NCBI GenBank assembly: GCA_041752315.1 | Contig: JBGSHJ010000044.1 | Coordinates: forward strand, 62,001-126,000 | From: SYFY01 sp041752315 | GTDB taxonomy: Bacteria; Pseudomonadota; Gammaproteobacteria; Pseudomonadales; Azotimanducaceae | Direction: 5' to 3' | DNA length: 64,000 nucleotides | In this document: piece by piece, positions 28,501 through 34,792 of the stretch | How positions within the stretch are numbered: the stretch's first letter is position 1 | How the letters are laid out: the number at the start of each line of letters is the position of its first letter | Notes under the pieces: model-generated | What the model was told of the DNA's origin: nothing | Seen by the model: only the letters and a program-made list of their open reading frames with translations | Databases searched by the model: none | Program-made: the position numbers and the translations under genes

Positions 28501-28893
28501 GTACCGGGCATCGATCTGGGCAAGGCGATCAAGGCACACAATGAAAACGTGCGACTGCTTGTCAAACTGATGGGCGACTTCGGTCGTTACTATTCGGATG
28601 CCGCTGCCAAGATGCGGTCACACATTGCGCAGCGCAAACTCGAGGAGGCTGAGCGGCTGGCGCATAACCTGCGGGGAGTTGCCGGCAGCTTTGGTGCAGC
28701 ACGACTGCAGGAAGCTGCCAAGGCGCTCGAACTTGCATTGGTTGCGTCCCAGCAGGGAGATGACGGCGTATCCCTGGTCGGTCTGGTGCAGAGTTTCGAG
28801 GTTGCCTTGACTGAAGTGCTGGAATCTGCCGAAAAACTGGCCAGCAACGAAGTACCCCTTCGTTCATCGGACATCGAAGCGGCAAACCGATAA
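22570..28893 (+). CDS. Giant hybrid sensor: Ser/Thr kinase - ATPase - GAF - PAS - histidine kinase - receiver - Hpt
   Basis: 2107 residues with no membrane segment. A eukaryotic-type kinase domain (about 5-265) has Lys28, catalytic HRDLNPGN (Asp118, Asn123), DFG (139-141) and APEQ. A predicted ATPase module follows with the degenerate P-loop GGEGMGKAA (316-324; Ala replaces the usual Ser/Thr), and then about 850 residues of helical TPR-like sequence. Next come GAF (about 1270-1425) and PAS (about 1435-1555). The HisKA domain has His1578 in NMSHEIRTPMNA. The HATPase domain has Asn1701, DSGIG at 1738 and GGTGLGL. A receiver has phosphoacceptor Asp1881, and a C-terminal Hpt has His2032 in AHNLRGVAGSFGA. 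The TTG start at 22570 is needed to include the kinase N-lobe and overlaps the regulator stop. The similar cyanobacterial and fungal multi-domain kinases are known from the literature; signal and targets here are unknown. Confidence 0.93.
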   Translation: MTATGRIYGSATTTVHRREHGGHSFIIKTLQPEARTPNAIARYQHEFHINQSLTSPFVCRATSFDESDYSIRYEDVGGESLRELERQQNLSFENRVQIAIQLADAIQSIHDEGVIHRDLNPGNIIVNLQRNDQQVWLIDFGLATLAPRENQSAEISSSLSGTLPYIAPEQTGRVNRVVDYRTDLYSLGATLYELFGGRPPFVKNDPLELIHAHIASTPEALKSIAPDIPGWLSDLTGKLLAKQPEARYQSGASVADDLRAGIRQGNATVFRLGATDSPSQLSIPRKLYGRETAFASFAEMIERCQSGESLFYLATGGEGMGKAALLEALTHEAKQAGALVAGFHATDSATDRILWTSLLRSFLRQLLSGADPQSQQLVENIAARHSEGLQALARGFPELASLVGHDGERGAWQDGVAEFFAELTPRVCCLVVHGIDLLTAERLQGLLETTIRLRHVLLVCCAESAVLPAFDQPKIATKTHHEILQNLHKGSIRNLLADMLGHSQARVRELASELHAKTDGLPSHLIALILELHSQGLIHREETTGQWTWNIETIRAHYFSHSTSERVEIQFQGLEPATRQVLALAACIDLQFDVAMLSELNSESVNGSAASLRSAITEGLLHSDGTHYSFSHPRVRAIIYGSNPEERRRHNHRRIAQWYRAHPSAGENTLPQITAHLNAACDPIADTDTDRRELAELNLATARLQLESARYQQAYKGARTGLLLLPDKDRNGITHRELVDTAAEAAFLCGDLEQLEHLLRPGLPVTSALREMGVRAALMRNDLVQARQLALTHLLELRHTPLYRPWSSLRIQAARWAKEPRLAGFETFSLQQAEVLTDARIQHVFRLVCDLLHANRLMRAPGNRRFAEDVLQRARQSGYSAEVGYCFAERASIAIEDDDIELATHLATNARMLADRFVDDRLAVRSLILLHGQVDPWTPAFDVSLKALANQIIHATRARDFEGAASACVFYGINGLLQSREMSTLRRELAASLEPLEQPGNVTGMNLASFIQRIIGSLLGEADESQASDATQLPINNPSDVFAFAVVYVLRTWYAVMFNDFKGAAATLALAEQHVQALASSPLLMIHQLCASIVRLRNKDADAGRIARRHLQSLDRAQRNGCRLASSKRFLVEAELAWFEGKTSAALEAWEKAAEEARRAGLAADEALAYELAARACEDRGRTDFARLFIRNAYLAWQRWGAVAKAAELERDFPGWLHEAADHRAEGSLSVGDLVDLTIRDLHTATASIETVDYSARLIDTTTVLRAAQTISGEIMLERVLSKLLRLVLEHAGAQKACMLLNQDGKLHVEAVVAVDGGVSRRCIPPEPFDTSDDVPSGIIQFVARTKEPLVLKDAGRDEVFGRDPYVQRCNPLSVLCLPILHRGELTGAIYVEHRWLTGVFTTQRVEVLNLLASQAAISIENARLYADLQATRDQYRALYDNAIEGLFRVNGEGQLVSANPTFARLYGFSTVPALMSEYRDLIDRIFLRSDAAQHFLSELDEQKLVNGFEAETVAADGRVFWMALTARLTESEDEGNFVDGSVIDITERIERAEADRQLQIAEAATLAKSEFLANMSHEIRTPMNAIVGFSRLALETELDRKQHEYLTSIRDAGESLLSLVSDVLDFSKIEAGKLTLEERPFSPDDVLEEVGRLFRTDLRRKRLDFQIQSTFKEHPLYPASGVVVGDGLRLRQVLVNLVGNAIKFTERGGISLSTRVRSPSPSVSAATAFELEIAVTDSGIGIDHGQQARLFESFEQAETSTTRRYGGTGLGLTICKRLVELMGGTLLVDSEPGRGSTFTFSLRVTRPDTESMLVPAERKGRLGSGYLRGRRILVAEDNPINQQLALEFLRRMGAYVDIAVNGREAIARITENEYDIVLMDVHMPELDGMQATQVIREQGLTVPIIAVSADALADRRTRMLAAGCNGYVTKPIDFETLLHEISLHLPAPEDVNLGRRSSDPTAEEAAESSLAFAATRVPGIDLGKAIKAHNENVRLLVKLMGDFGRYYSDAAAKMRSHIAQRKLEEAERLAHNLRGVAGSFGAARLQEAAKALELALVASQQGDDGVSLVGLVQSFEVALTEVLESAEKLASNEVPLRSSDIEAANR

Positions 28894-28931
28894 CGGCGCG
28901 GCGCACGCCAGCCTTTCAGCCACCGACCCTG

Positions 28932-29345
28932 TCAGTCCCGACCAGCCTTCGCGTCCAGGGACCAGCGAGATGCGCCGTGCGCGGCCAGCAACAAAAGCCC
29001 GGCAACGATGCCTAGATTCTTGATGAAGTTCTGCATCTCGTGTTGCTGACTGGTCCCTTCATAGACATTCCAGAAATCATGCATGTACAGACAGATCACG
29101 ACAGTGAGTCCGGCAAGCAGGAATGCAAAGAGTCGTGTCTGCCATCCCATGATCAGTGACACGCCACCGCCTACCTGCAGGAGGGTCGTCAGAACCAGCA
29201 GCGGTACGGTCAGCGGTACCCCATGCTGGGTCATGTAGGCAACCATGCCGTCGAAGCCGGTGATCTTCATGATGCCAGGCAGGAGGAAATACAGTCCCAG
29301 CAGGACCCGACCCGTAATTTCCATGGGCAATGCGAGTGCATTCAT
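28932..29345 (-). CDS. DoxX family membrane protein
   Basis: Small four-helix integral membrane protein of 137 residues in the DoxX/SURF4-like group. Hydrophobic segments include VLLGLYFLLPGIMKI, VPLLVLTTLLQVGGGVSLIMGW, FAFLLAGLTVVICLYMHDFW and NLGIVAGLLLLAAHG. The family motif GLYFLLPGIMKITGF is at the N-terminus. The ATG at 29345 has AGAGGA at a good distance. Members are loosely linked to quinone or redox-related membrane complexes; no specific role can be given here. It converges on the giant kinase with a 38-bp gap. Confidence 0.85.
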   Translation of the reverse strand: MNALALPMEITGRVLLGLYFLLPGIMKITGFDGMVAYMTQHGVPLTVPLLVLTTLLQVGGGVSLIMGWQTRLFAFLLAGLTVVICLYMHDFWNVYEGTSQQHEMQNFIKNLGIVAGLLLLAAHGASRWSLDAKAGRD

Positions 29346-29411
29346 GTCATGTCCTCTGGCTATGAACAAAATGAGAGAAAAAGAACGCAGCGATTCTGGC
29401 CATCCACCGAC

Positions 29412-29930
29412 TCAGGAGAAGCGCACCGGATCAGTCACACCGTCCCACTCATCGTGAATCGCTTTCCAGCGGGCAAATGTGGCCCTGAGAGGGGCATTGT
29501 CTTCGTACAGTTCGACAAAGCAGCCCAGTACCTTCCGGGTATCCATGTAGGCCACGCGCGCCGCGGAAACCAGCGTGGTGACGGCAGGAAATCCGGCTGC
29601 TTCGTAACGACTGTACTCGGCGTCGAAATCGGCTGGCAGAATCGCAACGTGATGAAAGCCGAGACTGCCCGCCGCGACCATCTCGCGATACACGGACGGC
29701 GCATCGTTATGCTGCTGGATGAGCTGGATATGCGCGGGCCCAGCCTGCCCAAAGGCATAGCTCAGATCGGCCCGTGATGGTTCGCCACGATGAAAGTGCT
29801 GCGGGCTGACATGGTGGGGAGAAACAAAAAACGGCCCGGCTCCGGTCAGCGCATGCCATTGGTGGCACGCCGCTTCGATGTCATCGACAACATAGGCGTA
29901 CTGGAAGATCGGATGGCGAATCGGGCTCAT
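29412..29930 (-). CDS. VOC (glyoxalase-like) superfamily protein
   Basis: 172 residues with two beta-alpha-beta-beta-beta modules. The first begins FQYAYVVDDIEAACHQW; the second contains GFHHVAILPADFDAEYSRYEAAG and ends in GCFVELYEDN. These place it in the vicinal-oxygen-chelate superfamily (glyoxalase, dioxygenase or epimerase fold). Candidate metal ligands are His/Glu residues in IQLIQQHND, GFHHVAIL and VELYED. The substrate is unknown. ATG 29930 has GGAG nine bases upstream. It lies between DoxX and a lipoprotein near a P450, suggesting a small catabolic or detoxification cluster, but this is inference. Confidence 0.82.
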   Translation of the reverse strand: MSPIRHPIFQYAYVVDDIEAACHQWHALTGAGPFFVSPHHVSPQHFHRGEPSRADLSYAFGQAGPAHIQLIQQHNDAPSVYREMVAAGSLGFHHVAILPADFDAEYSRYEAAGFPAVTTLVSAARVAYMDTRKVLGCFVELYEDNAPLRATFARWKAIHDEWDGVTDPVRFS

Positions 29931-29965
29931 CGAGGCTTGCTCCTGGAACTCGGGTCTGGGTCGGG

Positions 29966-30307
29966 TCAGAGATAGTTTTCATAAAAAACATACTGCGTTG
30001 AATAGTCACTCACCTCGAAATACACCTTCTTTTCACCGGCATCCTTCTGGTGATTGAAGTTGAGGTCCACGATGCCGTACCCGTAACGATACGGGCGCGC
30101 TTCATCGCCCATGGTCGCGTCGGCGGTGGTGAGTTTGTCGATCTCGATGAACCGCATCACCAGCTTTTCGCCAGCATAAACGTCGAGCACACCGTTGGTG
30201 CCCGTCCAGTTCTGTATGCCACGCCCGATGCGGTTCTGGGTTTCCTGCGTACACCCGGTTACCAGCAGCACCGACAGCAGGGGTAACCACATCGTCCATC
30301 TGCTCAT
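29966..30307 (-). CDS. Small lipoprotein of unknown function
   Basis: 113 residues from ATG 30307 (MSRWTMWLPLLSVLLVTGC), with GGAGG seven bases upstream; a TTG at 30328 would add seven residues. The lipobox LLVTGC puts the mature N-terminal Cys at residue 19. No aspartate follows the Cys (CTQ), so outer-membrane sorting is expected. The rest is a short beta-rich domain (GVLDVYAGEKLVMRFIEID; KVYFEVSDYSTQYVFYENYL). I do not recognise a named family. Confidence 0.75.
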   Translation of the reverse strand: MSRWTMWLPLLSVLLVTGCTQETQNRIGRGIQNWTGTNGVLDVYAGEKLVMRFIEIDKLTTADATMGDEARPYRYGYGIVDLNFNHQKDAGEKKVYFEVSDYSTQYVFYENYL

Positions 30308-30334
30308 GACCCACCTCCGTTTTGACAATTCAAC

Positions 30335-31599
30335 TCACGCGACATCAAATTCCAGCGGCAGGTGCCAGGGCTGGATGCGTATCGCAATCGGCGTCGGCTG
30401 GCTGCCCCGCTTGAACCGCGGGTTGCGAATCACCTCCATGAGCAGGCGGGTACCGATGACCGTTTCTGCCCTGGCCAGCTGATATCCGGCGCAGAAGTGT
30501 TTTCCCAATCCAAAACCCAGGTGACCACTGCGCCCGGCCTGCTGGATGCCACCTCGCATCTCCCGACCCAGATACAGGTCATCACGAAAGATGTTGAAAG
30601 TGTCCGGGTCCTTGAACACACGTTCATCCCGGTTGGCGCCATAGATTGACAGACTCACGTAGGAACCGGCCGAATGGTCTCGCCATGCAGCGTCACATCG
30701 TGGATGGTCTTTCGCATCTGGGCTGCAGCGGGTGGATGAATGCGCATCATTTCCGAAAACGCCTGGTCCAGCAGTTCCGGGTTTTCCCGCACTGCCCGCC
30801 ATTGCTCGGGATTGGCCAGCAACTGGTACCAGAGGTTGGCGATCGCCTTGTCCGTGGTTTCCGCGCCGGCAACCAGGATCAGGCTGGCAAATGACTTGAT
30901 CTCCTGCTTGGTCATGCGTTCGCCATTCACCTCCGCTACCGCCAGACGCGACAACAGATCGTCACCGGGATCGGCAGAGCGTGCATCGATCAGCGGATCC
31001 AGATAGGCGTGGTACTCGGCATTGGCCTTGACTCCAAGCCTGCGCAACTCCGGCCCACCGTTGATGCCGTTCATCATCGCCGGATACCACTGGTGGAACA
31101 TCTGGTGTGCTTCCTGCGGCAGGTTCAGCACATCCAGGATGACGTTCAGGGGCAGCCTGGTCGCAAAGTCATCCACGATGTCGATCTCGCCACGACCTGC
31201 AGCATCGTTGGCAATCCTTCGTGCATGCTGCTCGGTGAATTTCCCGATCAGCGCCATGGCATTGCGTGTCACGACCGGCAGCAGGCTCTTGAGTTTCATG
31301 CCGACAAACTGCGGAGCGACGATGTTGCGCAGCTTGCTGTGTTCGTCGCCGTCGTACTCCATCAGGGTCGGCCCGAACACACCGCCAATGCTCTCGCCGT
31401 TGGGCGAAGCAGAATAGTTCTGGTTGTCGGCAAACGCCGCGACCACATCATCGTAACGCGTGATCATCCAGACCCCGGTGACCGGATTGCGCCAGACAGG
31501 GTAGTGATCACGCAACTGCTTGAGCACCGGGTAGGGGTTTGCTGCAAAGTCCGCGCTTGTGAAGACCGCGGGATCGATGACAGGTCGTTCAGGGGTCAT
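30335..31599 (-). CDS. Cytochrome P450 with an apparent frameshift
   Basis: A haem-thiolate monooxygenase split into two frames. The N-terminal frame (31599 to the stop at 30655) begins MTPERPVIDPAVFTS. It includes the I-helix LVAGAETTDKA and the K-helix ExxR (EMMRIHPP), and ends abruptly after HGETIR. The C-terminal frame resumes with AGSYVSLSIYGANRDERVF and carries the haem loop FGLGKHFCAGYQ, with its Cys codon at 30491-30493. Restoring one G near 30668-30673 would make a continuous protein of 421 residues, the normal bacterial P450 size. Either a true pseudogenising deletion or an assembly error in a short G run. Redox partners are not visible nearby. Confidence 0.85.
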
Positions 31600-31657
31600 G
31601 CAAACAGCTCCGGTTCGGGACAGGCGATCATCGCACACGACCGGTTTGTGGCCACCT

Positions 31658-32569
31658 TCAATCCTTCGCATCCAGGGGTAGCAAGGACAGCAGGCGATCC
31701 GCTTTCAGGCCACCAAACTCGAACAGCTGCCGATCGCCAAGATGGGATGGTGCAACGTTGGCCAGCGAACGCGCAATATTCTCGACCCGACCAGGGTACT
31801 GCCGATCCCACTCACGCAGCATCTGCCCAAGCTTCTGGCGTTGCAGGTTTTCCTGCGAACCACAGAGGTTGCAGGGAATGATGGGATGCAAACGTGCCAG
31901 CGAGTAACGTTCGATGTCTGCCTCCCGGCAGTAGTAGAGCGGCCGGATCACGACATTGCGTCCATCGTCGCTCTTCAGCTTCGGCGGCATGGCTTTCAGT
32001 TTGCTGCCATGAAACATGTTGAGAAACAGCGTTTCGACCACGTCATCCAGATGGTGTCCCAGGGCAATCTTGTTGGCACCGCGCCTGACCGCATGGGAAT
32101 AGAGAATGCCACGCCGCAGGCGGGAACAGATCGGACAGGTGATCTTGCCTTCGGGTGTACTCGCCTTGACGATGCTGTAGGTATCCTCTTCCAGAATTTC
32201 GAAGGATACGCCAAGGGTGCCGAGCCATTCCGGCAGCACGTCCTGCGGAAACCCCGGTTGTTTCTGATCGAGATTGACCGCCAGCAATTCAAAGCGGATG
32301 GGTGCGTTGCGCTGCAGCGACATCAGCATCTCGAGCATGGTGTAGGAGTCCTTGCCACCCGACAGGCAGACCATCACCAGATCGCCATCGTCGATCATGC
32401 CGTAGTCAACCACCGCCTGGCCGACCAGGCGGCGCAGGCGCTTGGTCAGCTTGTTCATTTCGAGTCCGGTCCTGCGGGAGTCACGGCCCGGGCTGTCAGA
32501 CGCGGCGGCTACCGGCTCATCCGGGTCGAAAAACTGGATTGGTTCCTGGGTGTTTGACACGGTGGGCAC
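31658..32569 (-). CDS. ttcA: tRNA 2-thiocytidine biosynthesis protein TtcA
   Basis: ATP-dependent, iron-sulfur enzyme that thiolates cytidine 32 in certain tRNAs. It is 303 residues in the longest frame. The PP-loop SGGKDS sits in MVCLSGGKDSYTMLEML. Cluster cysteines are in CPICSRLRRG. Other conserved blocks are LDQKQPGFP, IALGHHLDDVVETLFLNMF and IIPCNLCGSQENLQRQ. The start is uncertain: GTG 32569 gives an unusual 37-residue N-terminal extension, while ATG 32458 (MNKLTKRLRRLVG) matches where homology to E. coli TtcA begins. Confidence 0.95.
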   Translation of the reverse strand: MPTVSNTQEPIQFFDPDEPVAAASDSPGRDSRRTGLEMNKLTKRLRRLVGQAVVDYGMIDDGDLVMVCLSGGKDSYTMLEMLMSLQRNAPIRFELLAVNLDQKQPGFPQDVLPEWLGTLGVSFEILEEDTYSIVKASTPEGKITCPICSRLRRGILYSHAVRRGANKIALGHHLDDVVETLFLNMFHGSKLKAMPPKLKSDDGRNVVIRPLYYCREADIERYSLARLHPIIPCNLCGSQENLQRQKLGQMLREWDRQYPGRVENIARSLANVAPSHLGDRQLFEFGGLKADRLLSLLPLDAKD

Positions 32570-32642
32570 TGCGGCACTGGAAGGGTCGCCTTTGTACCGC
32601 CTGAAGGTTCCGGGTGCAACGTCGACTCATCCGCCGACCGGT

Positions 32643-34649
32643 TCAGGAAACCTGACGCAAGGAGCTCGGTGAGAGGAACTCCAGAAAATTGTCGAACGGC
32701 AGCGGCCTGGCGTAGTAATAACCCTGAGCGTAGTCACAGCCGATCTGACGCAGCTTGCGGACCTGGGATTCCTCCTCCACCCCTTCGGCAACCACCTGCA
32801 TGCCGAGGATGCGACCCATCGAGACGATGGCAGCCACCAGACCGAAGTGCCTGGTGTCCTGGAGGTTGTCAACAAACGACTTGTCGACCTTCAACACGTC
32901 GAAGTGGAAGTCGCGCAGGTAGCTCAGCGAGGAAAAGCCGGTTCCGAAGTCATCCAGTGCTGTCCGGTAGCCAAGACTGCTGGCCGTGTTGAGAAACTGG
33001 TGCACACCATCCCGGTCTGCCACCAGCGCACTTTCCGTGATCTCGAGCGTCAACCGGTGCGCGTCCTCGGCCTTGAGCAGCTCGATAAGGCTTGCGCGTG
33101 TCGGCTCATCCTGCAACTGGGCTGCACTGACGTTGACCGAGATGCGCAGTCCGCGCAGTGCGGGGTCGTTGCATTCCCGCATGTAACGACCCACCCGTTG
33201 AATGACCCAGGCACCCAGTTCAACGATGAGTCCGGACTCTTCAGCAACCGGTATGAACACACCAGGCGGAATCAGCCCGCGCTCCGGGTGCTGCCAGCGC
33301 ACCAGTGCCTCTGCCCCCGTGACACTGCCATCCCGCAAATCGACCAGGGGCTGGAAGTGCAGCAGCAACTGGTCTTCACGAATGGCCTTGCGCAACGCCG
33401 AAACCAGCTCCAGGCGCTGTTGGGCTTCCTGGTTCATCGCCGTTTCGAAAAACGCGAATCCGTTGCCGCCCCTGACCTTGATTCGGGCCTGTGCGGCGTC
33501 TGCCCGCTGCAACAGCTCACCACACTCGGTGCCGTCGTCGGGGAAGACACAGATGCCGATGCTGGCCGTCAGTGTCACCTCCTGTCCTTCTTCCAGATAC
33601 GGGAGATTGATCTGCTCAAGGATGGCTCGAGCCAGACGTTCGGCTTCGGCGTAGTCCTCGATCTTCTCCACCAGAACCGCAAAGTGATCACCGGCCATCC
33701 GCGCAACGGTATCGGCTTCCTGCACGGCAGTGACAATGCGGAATGCTGCCTGGGTCAGCAGGTGATCACCTTTGGCTGCGCCAAACGAGTCGTTGAAGAT
33801 CTTGAAATCGTCCAGATCGATGCTGAGCACGGCACCACGGCTGCCCGGTTTCAGATTCATCAGGACGCGTGTAAAGCGTTCCTGGAACAGATTGCGATTG
33901 GGGAGCTTGGTCAGCGTGTCGTGATGCGCCTGCCAGATCATCAACCGCTTTTCTTCCTCGCTGCCCGCAGAGTCCTGCGAAACCGTCAGCAGACACTGTG
34001 TTCCCGTTTGCCCGTTGTGGAAGACCTTGCGAACGACCTTGTCCGAAAACGCTTCGCCCGAGCGGCTGCGCAACCAGAACTGTCCGTCCCATGCACCCTG
34101 CTGCGTCAGACGGCGGTGCATGCGCGCAATGGATTCATCGTCGAACCGATCCGCATGATTGAAGGTCAGGGGCATGCCGACCACTTCATCCCGGCGATAG
34201 CCTGTGAGTCGTTCGTAGGCAGGATTCACATCCAGGATCACGTCCGCCAGATCGGAAATGACCATGGCACACGGCGACTCGGTGAACAGCCGTGAACTCA
34301 GCGATACGTCGGCTACGGACTTGGGGGCTGCCCTGCGCAAGTAACGAACCAGCGCAATGCCAACGATTGCCACACCGAGAGTGTCGAGAAAACGAACGAT
34401 GGTGGTCAATTCGCCCAGCAATACCCTGGCCTCGTCCATCCGTTCTCTCAGAATTTCGTTCACTTCCGCAGCGGAGTTCTGCGCGATGCTCATTTCGATG
34501 TTCTGCGCCATGCCGCTGAGGATGAGCCCGAACGTCCACGCAATACCGGCGCCCAGCAACCACCAGAGCGGTGAATCCCGAACACGGGTCTGCTGATGCC
34601 ACCAAGCAGCGTCCAGACGCTTGTGGAGAGGTAGGTGCGAGGGAGCCAT
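32643..34649 (-). CDS. Membrane PAS-GGDEF-EAL protein, probable c-di-GMP phosphodiesterase
   Basis: 668 residues. Two N-terminal membrane helices (WWLLGAGIAWTFGLILSGM and FLDTLGVAIVGIALV) bracket a short helical periplasmic region. A PAS domain follows (about 120-235), then a GGDEF domain (about 240-410) and an EAL domain (about 425-665). The active-site signature of the cyclase domain is AGDHF (319-323) instead of GGDEF, so diguanylate cyclase activity is unlikely. The EAL domain looks complete, with EAL at 447-449, the DDFGTG loop and EGVEEE. It therefore probably hydrolyses cyclic di-GMP, with the degenerate GGDEF as a possible GTP sensor. Signal and targets are unknown. Confidence 0.93.
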   Translation of the reverse strand: MAPSHLPLHKRLDAAWWHQQTRVRDSPLWWLLGAGIAWTFGLILSGMAQNIEMSIAQNSAAEVNEILRERMDEARVLLGELTTIVRFLDTLGVAIVGIALVRYLRRAAPKSVADVSLSSRLFTESPCAMVISDLADVILDVNPAYERLTGYRRDEVVGMPLTFNHADRFDDESIARMHRRLTQQGAWDGQFWLRSRSGEAFSDKVVRKVFHNGQTGTQCLLTVSQDSAGSEEEKRLMIWQAHHDTLTKLPNRNLFQERFTRVLMNLKPGSRGAVLSIDLDDFKIFNDSFGAAKGDHLLTQAAFRIVTAVQEADTVARMAGDHFAVLVEKIEDYAEAERLARAILEQINLPYLEEGQEVTLTASIGICVFPDDGTECGELLQRADAAQARIKVRGGNGFAFFETAMNQEAQQRLELVSALRKAIREDQLLLHFQPLVDLRDGSVTGAEALVRWQHPERGLIPPGVFIPVAEESGLIVELGAWVIQRVGRYMRECNDPALRGLRISVNVSAAQLQDEPTRASLIELLKAEDAHRLTLEITESALVADRDGVHQFLNTASSLGYRTALDDFGTGFSSLSYLRDFHFDVLKVDKSFVDNLQDTRHFGLVAAIVSMGRILGMQVVAEGVEEESQVRKLRQIGCDYAQGYYYARPLPFDNFLEFLSPSSLRQVS

Positions 34650-34792
34650 GCCGCTAAGCTATTGCAGGCAAAGGTCCGGCGCAAACCTTGAAAGCGTGAT
34701 TCGCGGATCAGTTCACTTTGATTTGCATGGAGTTTTTCGCAGCAAATCAACGCGTCAAATGAACGTCTCCAACGTATGTCCAAGCGGCAGGA

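Noticed and set aside
32847..34295. 482-codon open frame on the plus strand opposite the GGDEF/EAL gene
   Set aside because: It mirrors the codon phase of a well-identified gene on the other strand and has no family-like sequence. Other long opposite-strand frames (41-883, 11617-12552, 3421-4389, 57595-58497) were dismissed for the same reason.
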